Origin: Paenibacillus radicis (ex Gao et al. 2016) | GTDB taxonomy: Bacteria > Bacillota > Bacilli > Paenibacillales > Paenibacillaceae | DNA: 64,000 nucleotides | Direction: 5' to 3' | Assembly: GCF_014641555.1 (NCBI RefSeq) | Contig: NZ_BMHY01000003.1 | Location: forward strand, 389,367-453,366 | Shown here: positions 8,620-17,454 of the stretch, piece by piece | How the letters are laid out: each line of letters starts with the position of its first letter | Position numbering within the stretch: the stretch's first letter is position 1 | Translations under genes and position numbers: made by a program | The notes under the pieces: model-generated | Told to the model about the DNA's origin: nothing | What the model saw: the letters and a program-made list of their open reading frames with translations, nothing else | Database searches by the model: none

Positions 8620-9201
8620 TCAGATGATACAACGACGAATAACATCCGCAAGAGGGGTATCGTCTACTACTGATCGAATAGAAGCGTCAAGGGTTTCCTT
8701 CGTACTTACGCGCGACCAGTCGAGTTTATATCCGGCCCTTAAAGCAAGGCAACGAATAAACTCTCGTTGTGTACGTCCATTTCCTTCACGGAATGGGTGC
8801 AGATGATTTATATCCCCCATGAGCTCTGCTGCTTTTTGAGAAAACTCCTCTAGATCTAACCCGACTAGATAGCTCTCTTCCCTTAATTTTCTAAATATTT
8901 CTTTGGCTTGTAGAAGAATATATTGAGAAGGAGCAAAATAGAATCCTTTAGATATATCTTCATCTCTAATCTGCCCTGCAAAAGGATAGATATCTTGAAA
9001 AATATAGTGGTGGATCGCTTTTAGATGTTTTAAATCAAAGGATCCGAGGCAGGGATTCTGATGCAAATGAGAACCTCGCTGTGTAGCAACAAGAGACTCA
9101 TAAACTTCCAGTTGATTCGGATCCCTTAAACCAGGAATATTAATCAGTACGTCAGTATCGGGGTAGCAGTACCGTGACTGACTAGAACTGTCTTTATACA
9201 C
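8620..9201 (-). CDS. fic: Fic family AMP-transferase toxin (class I)
   Basis: 193 residues, a minimal Fic domain. The catalytic loop HPFREGNGRTQR (135-146) matches the consensus HPFxxGNGRxxR with catalytic His135 and phosphate-binding Asn/Arg. The flap segment ISKGFYFAPSQYI is near 83-95. Such enzymes transfer AMP to target proteins (for VbhT-type toxins, DNA gyrase and topo IV). The GTG start at 9201 overlaps the end of the antitoxin frame by 8 bp, which implies translational coupling. No internal inhibitory helix is visible, consistent with inhibition in trans. All catalytic residues are present, so the enzyme looks active. Confidence 0.92.
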   Translation of the reverse strand: MYKDSSSQSRYCYPDTDVLINIPGLRDPNQLEVYESLVATQRGSHLHQNPCLGSFDLKHLKAIHHYIFQDIYPFAGQIRDEDISKGFYFAPSQYILLQAKEIFRKLREESYLVGLDLEEFSQKAAELMGDINHLHPFREGNGRTQREFIRCLALRAGYKLDWSRVSTKETLDASIRSVVDDTPLADVIRRCII

Positions 9202-9385
9202 TCCGGGCTAGTTGGAGTGCACGCTTTAGAAACTCTTCTTGTGTAATTTCTCCTCTGAGGCTGCTCACGATAAGATCGTCTCCACCCTTTGGCAAAGTCT
9301 TACCTTCAATTTCCAAAGACGCTTTTGAGCTGCGAAATGCGTAATCAATGTCGGCTTCGACCATTACTGCTACAGGTTGAGTCAT
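9194..9385 (-). CDS. VbhA-like antitoxin of the Fic toxin
   Basis: 63 residues, just upstream of and overlapping fic. It contains SLEIEG at residues 23-28, an exact match to the class I Fic inhibitory motif (S/T)xxxE(G/N), whose Glu blocks ATP orientation in the toxin. The rest resembles the VbhA domain: a helix with the motif, then VSSLRGEITQEEFLKRALQLARS. The ribosome site (GTAGGCG) is weak. Being first in the operon and coupled to the toxin fits a toxin-antitoxin pair. The motif match is seen; inhibition is inferred. Confidence 0.85.
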   Translation of the reverse strand: MTQPVAVMVEADIDYAFRSSKASLEIEGKTLPKGGDDLIVSSLRGEITQEEFLKRALQLARSV

Positions 9386-9550
9386 GAAATCGCCTACTTT
9401 CTTTGAGGCTTCTTATACATATATTATACCCGAAAAACCGTGTGCACAGTACTGTTTTCTGCACGTAGAAGCTGGAAATCTTATTCCCAATGAGCTTATC
9501 ATACGCTCTGAATGGACACTTATGTGCTTCAATCTCTGACCGGTTAGCTC

Positions 9551-10234
9551 CTATAAACCTTCCGGAGCGTGATGTACCGCGCGTCTTTTCCCTAGTACTC
9601 GTCCTAACACAACAACTAGTATAGCGAGCAAAATCGGGACAACGTAATGCCCTCCAGCAACCGGAAGCTCGAAAAACTGTCCGATTCCTTTATCATTCTC
9701 CAGCATCTCGCCTGCTGTATAACCTAGGAGTGCCGCACCGCCCCAGACGATGATGGGGAACCGCTCCATAATTTTCATCAGCAGCTGGCTGCCCCATACG
9801 ATAAGAGGGATGCTGATCGCGAGTCCGATAATGATGAGGAGTATATTACCTTGTGCAGCACCTGCAACAGCTAGCACGTTGTCGAGACTCATGACGAGAT
9901 CGGCAATAATGATTGTCTTCACGGCTCCAGCCAGTCCAACACCCGGCTTCAGCTTCTCTTCGCTGCCGTCATCCAGCAGCAGCTTAACCGCTATGTAAAG
10001 CAATAGGATGCCTCCGACAACCTGTACGAACGGTACTTTCAATATCCATACGGCGACAAACGTCAAACCGATACGCAGCACGACGGCGCCTGCCCCGCCC
10101 CACAGCGTAGCTTTCTTCTGCTGCTGAGGCGGTAAATTCCGGCAGGCAAGCGCGATAACAACCGCATTGTCGCCACTAAGCAAGATATTGATAAGAATTA
10201 GCTTCAATAATCCGGTAATCAGCTCGCTATCCAT
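9551..10234 (-). CDS. TerC family membrane protein (YjbE-like), probable Mn exporter
   Basis: 227 residues with seven predicted membrane helices. Acidic intramembrane motifs LLSGDNAVVIALA (about 20-32) and IADLVMSLDNVLAVAGAA (about 110-127) are the metal-binding signatures of TerC/YceF/YkoY/YjbE proteins. In Bacillus, related members assist Mn2+ export and metalation of exoenzymes. The frame opens with a TTG at 10249, but GGAG lies 9 bases before the ATG at 10234, which I take as the start. Many YjbE homologues follow a yybP-ykoY Mn riboswitch; I could not recognise one in the 174 bp upstream. Confidence 0.88.
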   Translation of the reverse strand: MDSELITGLLKLILINILLSGDNAVVIALACRNLPPQQQKKATLWGGAGAVVLRIGLTFVAVWILKVPFVQVVGGILLLYIAVKLLLDDGSEEKLKPGVGLAGAVKTIIIADLVMSLDNVLAVAGAAQGNILLIIIGLAISIPLIVWGSQLLMKIMERFPIIVWGGAALLGYTAGEMLENDKGIGQFFELPVAGGHYVVPILLAILVVVLGRVLGKRRAVHHAPEGL

Positions 10235-10408
10235 GTTCAGAGGCTCCAATCAATTGTGTATGGTTGTGAAATTCGGAAATGAAAAGAGAATGGCTGCATT
10301 CCCCTATCATACCCCTAAACTACGGTCCCATAAACAATTAACCAGCGGTGCATGGCGTCGTCCTGCGTTCCAAAAGGGTGATCTTGCGGCAGGAATGAGG
10401 ACTATTGC

Positions 10409-11581
10409 CTATTCACCCCCGATTTTCAAACGGCGGATCTCCCTTTCCCCATACCGGGAAGCGATTTGCCGGTGAACCGGGTGCTGCGGGGATATCCCCA
10501 TCACCTGCTGGATCACATGATGAATGCCCTCCGTACGTAAAATAGACTGCAGCTCCACCGCCTCCTGATCCTCTTCATAATCAAATTGAAGGGCAGCGGC
10601 GATAACCGCGGTCAAATGCCTGGTCTCCATCCCCAGCTCATGGGCTTGAAGGGTCGGACGAATGAGACGGTCATGCAGCGACAGCTTGCGAAGCGGCGAT
10701 CGCCCTACTCTTACAACTTTGTCGCTAAGACGGGGATTCATAAACCGGCTCATCATTTGATGAATGTATTTGCGATGCTTCAACTCATCCCAATGATATT
10801 TGGCCGTAAGCAGGCTCCCTGTCTCCAGCAGCACGTTCGAAACCTCTTTCTTAAGCACCGGGTCTTCCATGACGTCCTGAATGGTCTCGCAGCCGTTCAA
10901 GTAACCGTGATAGGCAGCAGCGGCATGCCCCGTATTGACCGTGAACAGCTTTCGCTCGATATAAGGCTTCAAGGACTCCACGTATTTCATCCCTTCAACG
11001 CCATCAAAGCCATCCAGCATTGCAGAGCTCTCGACGATCCATTCATAATACGGCTCTACCGTTACCTTAAGCGGGTCGTCATGCTGCTGGAGCGGAACAA
11101 TCCGATCAACTGCCGTATCCGGAAATGCAATACGTCCGGCAGCGGCGGCACGACAGTCCTCCGGCAAATACGCAAACACTTTCTTCTTGAGCAGCGAGCT
11201 GCCCCCGATTGCATTCTCACAAGCAATAATATGAAGCGGCCGGTCATCCCCGTCCCTCAGCCGCAGCGTGATGCCGCGGGCGATGGATTCGGCGATTTGC
11301 TTTAAAGAATTGACGCCAACAGCCGTTGTCACGATGTCGGCGGCAGCTACCGCTTCCGCTACAGCCCGCTCATTGCTCACACTGATCGCATTGGCGTATT
11401 GGACAAGCACGGTGTCCTTGGCTTCATTAGCCAGCGTAACGGCATATTGTGAGCGCTGCTTCAACAGTGCTACTTGCTTCTCATTGCGAGCAACGAACGT
11501 GACGTCGTACCCGGAATGAGACAGCAGCAGAGCGATAAAGCCGCGGCCGATATTGCCCGCTCCGAAATGAACAGCTTTCAT
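10409..11581 (-). CDS. mtlD: Mannitol-1-phosphate 5-dehydrogenase
   Basis: 390 residues starting MKAVHFGAGNIGRGFIALLL, the NAD-binding fingerprint of MtlD. It interconverts mannitol-1-phosphate and fructose-6-phosphate. Further family segments are ACENAIGGSSLLKKKV near 155, FPDTAVDRIVP near 185, VEPYYEWIVE near 205 and the catalytic-region LFTVNTGHAAAAYHGYLNG near 240. The frame extends upstream to 11764, but GGGGGTT precedes the ATG at 11581 by 8 bases. Unusually, no mannitol PTS gene (mtlA/mtlF) is adjacent; a HAD phosphatase lies upstream on the same strand. Confidence 0.94.
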   Translation of the reverse strand: MKAVHFGAGNIGRGFIALLLSHSGYDVTFVARNEKQVALLKQRSQYAVTLANEAKDTVLVQYANAISVSNERAVAEAVAAADIVTTAVGVNSLKQIAESIARGITLRLRDGDDRPLHIIACENAIGGSSLLKKKVFAYLPEDCRAAAAGRIAFPDTAVDRIVPLQQHDDPLKVTVEPYYEWIVESSAMLDGFDGVEGMKYVESLKPYIERKLFTVNTGHAAAAYHGYLNGCETIQDVMEDPVLKKEVSNVLLETGSLLTAKYHWDELKHRKYIHQMMSRFMNPRLSDKVVRVGRSPLRKLSLHDRLIRPTLQAHELGMETRHLTAVIAAALQFDYEEDQEAVELQSILRTEGIHHVIQQVMGISPQHPVHRQIASRYGEREIRRLKIGGE

Positions 11582-11733
11582 AAGCCGAACCCCCTTTATT
11601 TTCCCATGTACATGAGCATGAGCAGTTCGTTTATAATTGATTGAATATTCTGAATTTATCAGTTGCAAAGCAGCGGTGTCCTTTGCCATTAAAGACGAAC
11701 GAACCGCTGTTGGAATAGAAATGAGACGGGCGC

Positions 11734-12396
11734 TTAACGAGAACTGGCTGCAAACTGGTTCCAATCGACCTCAGCTAAGCTATCGGCGTGATAATAACGG
11801 GGGGCGGCGTCGAAGGCTAACGTCTTCGTCAACTCATTTGGCACGACTACACAGTGCATGCCCGCGGCAATTGCTGCTCTGGCACCATTGGGGGAATCCT
11901 CGATGGCGATCGCCTCATTGGCTTCTACGCCGAGAGCCTCCAGCGCTTGGAGATAAAGCTCAGGATCGGGTTTTACTTGGGCAACATGATCGGAAGTGCG
12001 GATGCACTCGAAATAGTCACGGATGCCAAGCAGGTTCAAATATTTGTCCACCCATTCATAGGAGGAGCTGGAAGCCAGACCAATCCGCAGCCCTTCCGCC
12101 TTCGCACGCTCCAGCAATTCACGAATTCCGGGACGTATTTGCTCGCGCTCCATCATCGCTGTGTGCTCCAAGTGAATCGCTTCCTTGAACGTCTGCTTGT
12201 CGAACTGGATGCCATGCTCGGTCGCTAAATAGTCATAGGGATTGAAGTGATCGTTGCTTGTGCCTATACAACTGGAGTAAAGCTCCAGCGACAGCTCAAC
12301 GCCATGCTTCTTGTATGCGTCTCGGAAGGCGTAGTACCATGCCGTCTCCGTATCGAGAATCGTTCCGTCAAAATCAAAAATAATCGCTTTAACCAT
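11734..12396 (-). CDS. HAD-IA phosphatase (YhcW/beta-phosphoglucomutase-like)
   Basis: 220 residues. All HAD motifs are present: DFDGTILDTE (8-17, nucleophile Asp8), ASSSSYEW near 108, the Lys of QVKPDPELY near 140 and EDSPNGARAA near 165. The helical cap after motif I (C1 type) resembles YhcW and beta-phosphoglucomutases, which act on sugar phosphates. It precedes mtlD on the same strand with a 152-bp gap, so a role on a hexitol or hexose phosphate is possible but unproven. The neighbours give no other clue to the substrate. Confidence 0.85.
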   Translation of the reverse strand: MVKAIIFDFDGTILDTETAWYYAFRDAYKKHGVELSLELYSSCIGTSNDHFNPYDYLATEHGIQFDKQTFKEAIHLEHTAMMEREQIRPGIRELLERAKAEGLRIGLASSSSYEWVDKYLNLLGIRDYFECIRTSDHVAQVKPDPELYLQALEALGVEANEAIAIEDSPNGARAAIAAGMHCVVVPNELTKTLAFDAAPRYYHADSLAEVDWNQFAASSR

Positions 12397-12750
12397 ACCA
12401 TCATCTCCTTAAGTTTTTGTGCGAGGCGACTGTTCCCCTCGGGCATAAGCTTAGGAATGTGAATTATCCTAACAAAACCGTAACATTGATCAAAAGTTTT
12501 AGTCAAGGGCGACAGCCTATCCGCCTCCAGTACGCAAACGCTTACCTGCTTTCAAGGAAAAATCGCCGATCCCTTGCCCCTGCTGGGATAAAGCGATTTA
12601 ATGGCCGCTATTTTAAATTTTCTGATAATTTTTTTGAAGCGGCACCTTGCAAACGCTTATATTGAGACTCCAAAGGCACAAAGCTGGAGAAAAGAGAAGC
12701 TTCCGGGCAGCAAATTCGTGGGTACCAGGACCGACCTGGCACACGGACAG
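12397..12750. other. Intergenic region between HAD gene and pot terminator
   Basis: No convincing ORF. The HAD promoter must lie here; GATAAT on the minus strand near 12466 is a candidate -10 with a distant TTGATC. The 11-mer GCAAACGCTTA occurs twice (about 12535 and 12649) and the second copy is one base off a CcpA cre consensus, but it is too far from any start to interpret. Confidence 0.4.
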
Positions 12751-12817
12751 AAAAAGCCGCCGGATACGGGGCAGGAGGGTTGAATACACTCTTTTCTCCT
12801 GCCCGCATACGGCGGCT
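12751..12817 (-). terminator. Terminator of the potABCD operon
   Basis: A very long hairpin: GAGCCGCCGTATGCGGGCAG on the minus strand pairs with CTGCCCCGTATCCGGCGGC across a loop of about 18 nt and ends in TTTTTC. It lies 10 bp past the potD stop. Confidence 0.88.
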
Positions 12818-12826
12818 CAACCGCAT

Positions 12827-13897
12827 CTATTTGCGATGCATTTTAAACTCTAGAAACAGCTCATTGTAATGCGACAGCATTCTTTTGCCCAGGTTCTCAT
12901 AAACCTCCAGTTTGGAGGTCAGCTCCTTGCCCGGATAAAACCGCTCATCGCCCGCAACGTCCGCCGGCAAATATTCCAGCGCTTTTGCATTTGGCGTGGA
13001 ATAGCCTACATATTCGGCGTTTTGCGCGGCATGCTCCGGATCGAGCATAAAGTTGATGAAGGCATGCGCGCCTTCAATATTTTTAGCCGTCTTCGGAATG
13101 ACCATATTGTCGAACCACAGATTCGACCCTTCCTTCGGCACCACATAATCCAGCTTCTCATTCTCGCTCATAATTTCTGCAGCGTCGCCCGACCAGACTA
13201 AGCCAACTGCCGCTTCCTCATTGGCAAGCAGCATCTTGATCTCGTCACCCACGATGGCCTTCACATTCGGGGTTAACGTACTCAGCTTCGTCTTGGCCTC
13301 CTGCAAATGGGCTTCTTCGGTATCGTTCAGCGAATAATGCAGGCTGTTCAAGCCCATGCCGATAACTTCACGAGCGCCATCGAGCAGCAGAATCTGATTG
13401 CGCAGGCTTTTATCCCATAACTCGTTCCAGCTCTCGAATTTCAAGTCCGTCAGCTCGGGATTGAACACGATGCCGACCGTTCCCCAGAAATAAGGAATCG
13501 AATATTTATTGCCCTCGTCAAAGGACAAATCCAGAAAGCTCGGGTCGATATACTGCAAATTCGGGAGCTTGGAATGGTCCAGCGGCAGCAGCAGCCCTTC
13601 CTCTTTCATTTTGCTGATCGCATATTCAGATGGAATGCTGACGTCGAACGTCGTGCCGCCTTGCTCGATTTTCGTCATCATCGCTTCGTTGGAATCAAAT
13701 GTCTGGTAGATGACTTTCATTCCTTGCTCCTGCTCGAATTCCTTAAGCAGCTCGGGGTCGATATAATCGCCCCAGTTGTAAATCGTGAGCGTGTTGCCGC
13801 TCGAATAGCCTTGGCTGGAATTCAAATATGCGGTTAGATACATCATCCCCGCAGAGACGATAAGAACAGCGGCGAAAAGCCGCACCAGCTGCTTCAT
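12827..13897 (-). CDS. potD: Spermidine/putrescine-binding protein PotD
   Basis: 356 residues, the substrate receptor of the polyamine importer. The mature part begins NTLTIYNWGDYIDPELLKEFE, the PotD/PotF hallmark, followed by YQTFDSNEAMMTKIEQG, DVSIPSEYAISKM and the ligand-cleft segment VGLVWSGDAAE near 228. It has an N-terminal hydrophobic segment (about 5-25) but no cysteine lipobox, so it is probably held by an uncleaved membrane anchor, a difference from most Gram-positive binding proteins. Last gene of potABCD; its start overlaps potC's stop by 4 bp (ATGA), followed by the terminator. Confidence 0.95.
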   Translation of the reverse strand: MKQLVRLFAAVLIVSAGMMYLTAYLNSSQGYSSGNTLTIYNWGDYIDPELLKEFEQEQGMKVIYQTFDSNEAMMTKIEQGGTTFDVSIPSEYAISKMKEEGLLLPLDHSKLPNLQYIDPSFLDLSFDEGNKYSIPYFWGTVGIVFNPELTDLKFESWNELWDKSLRNQILLLDGAREVIGMGLNSLHYSLNDTEEAHLQEAKTKLSTLTPNVKAIVGDEIKMLLANEEAAVGLVWSGDAAEIMSENEKLDYVVPKEGSNLWFDNMVIPKTAKNIEGAHAFINFMLDPEHAAQNAEYVGYSTPNAKALEYLPADVAGDERFYPGKELTSKLEVYENLGKRMLSHYNELFLEFKMHRK

Positions 13898-14700
13898 CTT
13901 CTTCCCTCCCCTACGTTCGTAGAGCGGCTATTGCGCTGATTCACGAAGTAATAGCCGATTACGAGAACGATCGTGAACAAGAAGATCAGCGTCGACAGGG
14001 CGTTGATGGACAAGGAAATCCCCTGCCGGGCCCGCGAATAGATTTCAACCGACAGCGTCGAGAAGCCATTGCCTGTCACGAAAAAGGTTACCGCGAAATC
14101 GTCCAGCGAATAAGTTAACGCCATGAAAAATCCGGCGAATACACCTGGCTTGATGTACGGCATAATGACCTTCGTCAGCACATTCCAGCTGCTTGCGCCG
14201 AGATCACGAGCAGCGTCGATCAGCGTCGGACTCATTTCCTGCAGCTTCGGCAGCACCATGATAACGACGATTGGCACGCTGAACGCGATATGCGACAGCA
14301 GCACCGACGTAAAGCCAAGCTTAATGCCGATAATCGTAAATAGTATTAAGAACGATGCGCCGATAATAACATCCGGGCTGACGATCAGGACGTTATTGAG
14401 TGCCAGCAGCGTGTTTTTCGGCTGATGCTTGCGAATGTAGTGGATCGCGAGCGCACCCGCGATGCCGAGTATCGTCGAGATGACCGACGATAACAGCGCG
14501 ATGACAAACGTGTTGAGCACGATGATCAGCAGCCGCGTATCCGTAAATACTTCCTTATACCAGTCCAGCGTAAAGCTCTCGAAATTGCGCATCGAGCCGC
14601 CGGAATTAAACGAGTAGAACAATAAATAAAAGATAGGCGCGTACAACACAGCGAATACAGCGACCAAATAAAGATTAGACAGCTTTCTTCTTGCTATCAT
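13894..14700 (-). CDS. potC: Polyamine ABC transporter permease PotC
   Basis: 268 residues, six membrane helices. The EAA loop coupling to PotA is visible as [25 protein letters not shown] near 175-199. The family sequence LYAPIFYLLFYSFNSG is near 20 and YSLDDFAVTFFVTG near 210. It pairs with PotB to form the channel. The start overlaps the potB end by 26 bp and the end overlaps potD by 4 bp, so translation is tightly coupled. Confidence 0.95.
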   Translation of the reverse strand: MIARRKLSNLYLVAVFAVLYAPIFYLLFYSFNSGGSMRNFESFTLDWYKEVFTDTRLLIIVLNTFVIALLSSVISTILGIAGALAIHYIRKHQPKNTLLALNNVLIVSPDVIIGASFLILFTIIGIKLGFTSVLLSHIAFSVPIVVIMVLPKLQEMSPTLIDAARDLGASSWNVLTKVIMPYIKPGVFAGFFMALTYSLDDFAVTFFVTGNGFSTLSVEIYSRARQGISLSINALSTLIFLFTIVLVIGYYFVNQRNSRSTNVGEGRR

Positions 14701-15502
14701 CCTGCAGACCTCGCTTTCTGCTTCCCGTCAGCAGCATAATGACCGCCATCGCTATAATGAGGAATACGGCAATCGTCGCCCCCATCCCCCAATCCTGCGT
14801 CACGAGAAAATGCTGCTCAATCGCCGTTCCGAGCGTAATAACCCGGTTGCCGGCAATAAGCCGCGTAATCATAAAGAGCGACAGCGCCGGAATGAATACG
14901 GCTTGGCAGCCGGACTTCACCCCGCTAAGCGTGAGCGGGAATACGACACGGCGGAACGTCGTCCACGGAGAAGCGCCTAGATCGCGTGCCGCATAGATCA
15001 ACGACGGGTTCAGCTCCTCCAATGAATTGAAGATCGGAAGAATCATGAACGGGATAAAGATATATACCGATACGAATACAAAACTGAAATCGGTAAACAA
15101 AATTTGCTGCGTGCCGATGCCGACCAGCTCCAGCACACTATTCACAAAACCGTATGTGCCAAACAACCCTAGGAAAGCATAGGCCTTCAACAGCAAGTTG
15201 ATCCAGCTCGGCAATATAATGAGCAGCAGCCATAGCTGCTTATGCTTCGTCTTCGTCAGCAAATAAGCCGCCGGATAGGCCACGAGCAAGGAAAAGGCGG
15301 TAATGAGAAAAGCATACCAGAAGGAGCTCAGCGTCATTTGCATATAGACAGGCGTGAAAAACTTCGCATAATTGCCGAAGGTGAATTGGCCTTCCACATT
15401 AAAGAGCGAGTAGTAAACGATCAGCACAATTGGCGCAATGACAAACAAGGCGATCCATAGCAAATACGGTACGAGGTAAAAATTACGCGTTCTAGCGTTC
15501 AT
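14675..15502 (-). CDS. potB: Polyamine ABC transporter permease PotB
   Basis: 275 residues, six membrane helices, with EAA loop [25 protein letters not shown] near 185-210. The frame opens with GTG at 15514, but that codon is part of the ribosome site (GGTGAGG); the ATG at 15502 lies 6 bases after it and gives [16 protein letters not shown]. It overlaps potA by 11 bp. Partner permease of PotC. Confidence 0.95.
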   Translation of the reverse strand: MNARTRNFYLVPYLLWIALFVIAPIVLIVYYSLFNVEGQFTFGNYAKFFTPVYMQMTLSSFWYAFLITAFSLLVAYPAAYLLTKTKHKQLWLLLIILPSWINLLLKAYAFLGLFGTYGFVNSVLELVGIGTQQILFTDFSFVFVSVYIFIPFMILPIFNSLEELNPSLIYAARDLGASPWTTFRRVVFPLTLSGVKSGCQAVFIPALSLFMITRLIAGNRVITLGTAIEQHFLVTQDWGMGATIAVFLIIAMAVIMLLTGSRKRGLQDDSKKKAV

Positions 15503-16628
15503 CGCGAGCCTCACCGCTTAGACCGTCGTCATGCTCGCTGTCGCTATACGCATCGAGCCGTTTGTCGAATTCTTCTTCCGTCTCGTTGAATCGCATAACG
15601 TGAATCGCTTCCGGATCAAATACCAAGCCGATCTGCTCGCCGACAGACGCTTTTTTCGTAGAATGGACGAGCCATTCATTATCCGCTTCGTCATAGCAGC
15701 TGATCTCGTAATGAACGCCCCTGAACAGCTGCGAATCGACCCGCACCTTCAGCTTGCCCTGATCCAGAGAAGTAATCTCCAAATCTTCCGGGCGGATCAC
15801 AATTTCAACCGGCTCGTTCGGGTTCAACCCTTGGTCGACGCATTCAAATGACTTGCCTGCAAACTCGACTTCAAAGTCCTGTTTCATCCGGCCCGCCACA
15901 ATATTGGATTCCCCGATAAAATCAGCGACGAAACGGTTAATCGGCTCGTCGTAAATATCGTTCGGAGTGCCGCTCTGCTCGATAATGCCGTTGTTCAGGA
16001 CGAATATTTCGTCCGACATCGCCAGCGCTTCCTCTTGATCATGCGTAACGAAAATGAAGGTAATGCCGAGACGGCGCTGCAGCTCCCGAAGCTCGTACTG
16101 CATCTCTGTCCGCAGCTTCAAATCAAGCGCCGATAAAGGCTCGTCCAGCAAGATAATTTCCGGCTCGTTCACAACCGCCCGGGCAATCGCAACCCGCTGC
16201 TTCTGGCCGCCGGACATTTCCGTAATCTCCCGTGTCTCATAGCCCTCCAGATTGACAAACCGCAGCGCTTCTTTGACTTTCGTCGTAATGACATCGTTTT
16301 TCAGTTTCTTGATGCGCAAGCCAAATGCCACGTTCTCGAACACATTCAAATGCGGGAACAGCGCATAATCCTGAAACACCGTATTCACTTGCCTTTCATT
16401 GGCTGGAACACGGTTAATGACTTTCCCGTTAAAATAAATTTGGCCTGCCGACGGCTCGATGAAACCGGCTATGAGCCGCAATATCGTCGTTTTCCCGCAG
16501 CCCGACGGTCCCAGCAGCGTGTAAAATTTGCCCCTCTCAATCTCGAAACTGACGTTCTTCAATACGACCGTCTCATCGTCATATCGCTTGGTTACTCCTT
16601 CAAATCGAATGATGGATTGCTCCTGCAT
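15492..16628 (-). CDS. potA: Polyamine ABC transporter ATPase PotA
   Basis: 378 residues: an ABC ATPase domain (Walker [10 protein letters not shown] at 40-48, Q-loop [10 protein letters not shown], signature MSGGQKQR near 140, Walker [13 protein letters not shown]) followed by a C-terminal TOBE regulatory domain (about 235-350). It energises polyamine import. The frame opens with a GTG at 16643; the ATG at 16628 has AGGTG 7 bases upstream and is preferred. First gene of the potABCD operon, with a candidate promoter at 16715-16742. Confidence 0.95.
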   Translation of the reverse strand: MQEQSIIRFEGVTKRYDDETVVLKNVSFEIERGKFYTLLGPSGCGKTTILRLIAGFIEPSAGQIYFNGKVINRVPANERQVNTVFQDYALFPHLNVFENVAFGLRIKKLKNDVITTKVKEALRFVNLEGYETREITEMSGGQKQRVAIARAVVNEPEIILLDEPLSALDLKLRTEMQYELRELQRRLGITFIFVTHDQEEALAMSDEIFVLNNGIIEQSGTPNDIYDEPINRFVADFIGESNIVAGRMKQDFEVEFAGKSFECVDQGLNPNEPVEIVIRPEDLEITSLDQGKLKVRVDSQLFRGVHYEISCYDEADNEWLVHSTKKASVGEQIGLVFDPEAIHVMRFNETEEEFDKRLDAYSDSEHDDGLSGEARDER

Positions 16629-16714
16629 CCTCCCGCACCTCACTTCTATGGAATAATAGGATATTAAACCTATGTAGCACTTCTGATATCACTAACGTTT
16701 ACTTTCAGCATTTG

Positions 16715-16742
16715 ATTATACATGAAGAATACCATCTGCAAA
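16715..16742 (-). promoter_or_regulatory. Candidate promoter of potABCD
   Basis: On the minus strand TTTGCA (16737-16742) and TATAAT (16715-16720) are 16 bp apart, about 90 bp upstream of potA. Confidence 0.5.
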
Positions 16743-16868
16743 CGACAATTTTATATAAAAAACGGGGAAAATTCATCCTGTTGTTCAAATATTATTTTAT
16801 CGCAAAGATTTTGCATGAATTTGCTTCCATATGCGCATAGTTACCTTGATTAATCCGATCGCATATAA

Positions 16869-16897
16869 GTGACTTTTGCTTGGCGTAGCGCTATAAT
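16869..16897 (+). promoter_or_regulatory. Candidate promoter of ytxJ
   Basis: GTGACT (16869-16874) and a perfect TATAAT (16892-16897) are 17 bp apart, 60 bp before the ytxJ start. With the pot promoter this accounts for the 328-bp divergent region 16629-16956; the rest is AT-rich without ORFs. Confidence 0.5.
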
Positions 16898-16956
16898 AAA
16901 TACAAGCACGAAGTTGCTTTTTACATTACACCACAGACGGTAAAGGAGTGTTAACG

Positions 16957-17298
16957 ATGGCACAATATCGTGAAATAGATTCCATTGAGCAATGGAACGA
17001 GGCTTTGAAAGGTTCGACTGAGCGTCCGCTTGTCGTATTCAAGCACAGCACTACATGTCCGGTCAGCGCGAATGCGCACCGCGAGTTTCAAGAGTATCTG
17101 GATAGCAATGCGCGCGAGGATGCCGATTATGTCCTCGTTAAAGTTATCGAATCCCGTCCGGTTTCGAATCAAATTGCCGAAGATACGGCCGTAACACACG
17201 CTTCCCCGCAAATTCTGCTCGTTCAGAACAAAGAAAAAGTATGGACGACTTCCCACTGGGCGATTACGAAAGAGCATATTACAGCTGTATTGGATTAA
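16957..17298 (+). CDS. ytxJ: Bacillithiol system thioredoxin-fold protein YtxJ
   Basis: 113 residues with a thioredoxin-like fold. The single redox site FKHSTTCPVSANAHREF (about 27-43) has one active Cys in TCPVS, the monothiol arrangement of YtxJ (BrxC), a proposed bacillithiol-disulfide oxidoreductase. The C-terminal THASPQILLVQNKEKVWTTSHW carries the cis-Pro loop (SPQ). AAAGGAG lies 8 bases before the ATG at 16957, so the GTG at 16948, inside the ribosome site, is not the start. Monocistronic with its own terminator. It implies a bacillithiol-making Firmicute. Confidence 0.93.
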   Translation: MAQYREIDSIEQWNEALKGSTERPLVVFKHSTTCPVSANAHREFQEYLDSNAREDADYVLVKVIESRPVSNQIAEDTAVTHASPQILLVQNKEKVWTTSHWAITKEHITAVLD

Positions 17299-17308
17299 TA
17301 AAAAGACG

Positions 17309-17348
17309 AAAGCCACGCAGGCCAATGGCCTGCGTGGCTTTTTTTTGC
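17309..17348 (+). terminator. Terminator of ytxJ
   Basis: AAAGCCACGCAGGCC-AAT-GGCCTGCGTGGCTTT is a perfect 15-bp stem with a 3-nt loop and a run of eight T. Confidence 0.93.
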
Positions 17349-17454
17349 CTATTGAACTATTTAGGTCGATTGATCGAAACTTTCGACAAAAGATGATACA
17401 CTATTGGAAGTTTACGAGAGATATGGTATCCGATGATAACCTAAGGAGTCTGTC

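Noticed and set aside
8620..9385. Fic gene as part of a prophage or conjugative element
   Set aside because: No integrase, phage or conjugation genes and no composition shift around it, so a chromosomal toxin-antitoxin pair is the simpler reading.
10235..10408. yybP-ykoY manganese riboswitch expected upstream of the TerC gene
   Set aside because: The conserved junction sequences could not be found; only a weak GTCCT/AGGAC pairing is visible. A covariance-model search would settle it.
10586..11305. 239-codon plus-strand ORF opposite mtlD
   Set aside because: Antisense shadow; mtlD motifs are complete on the other strand.
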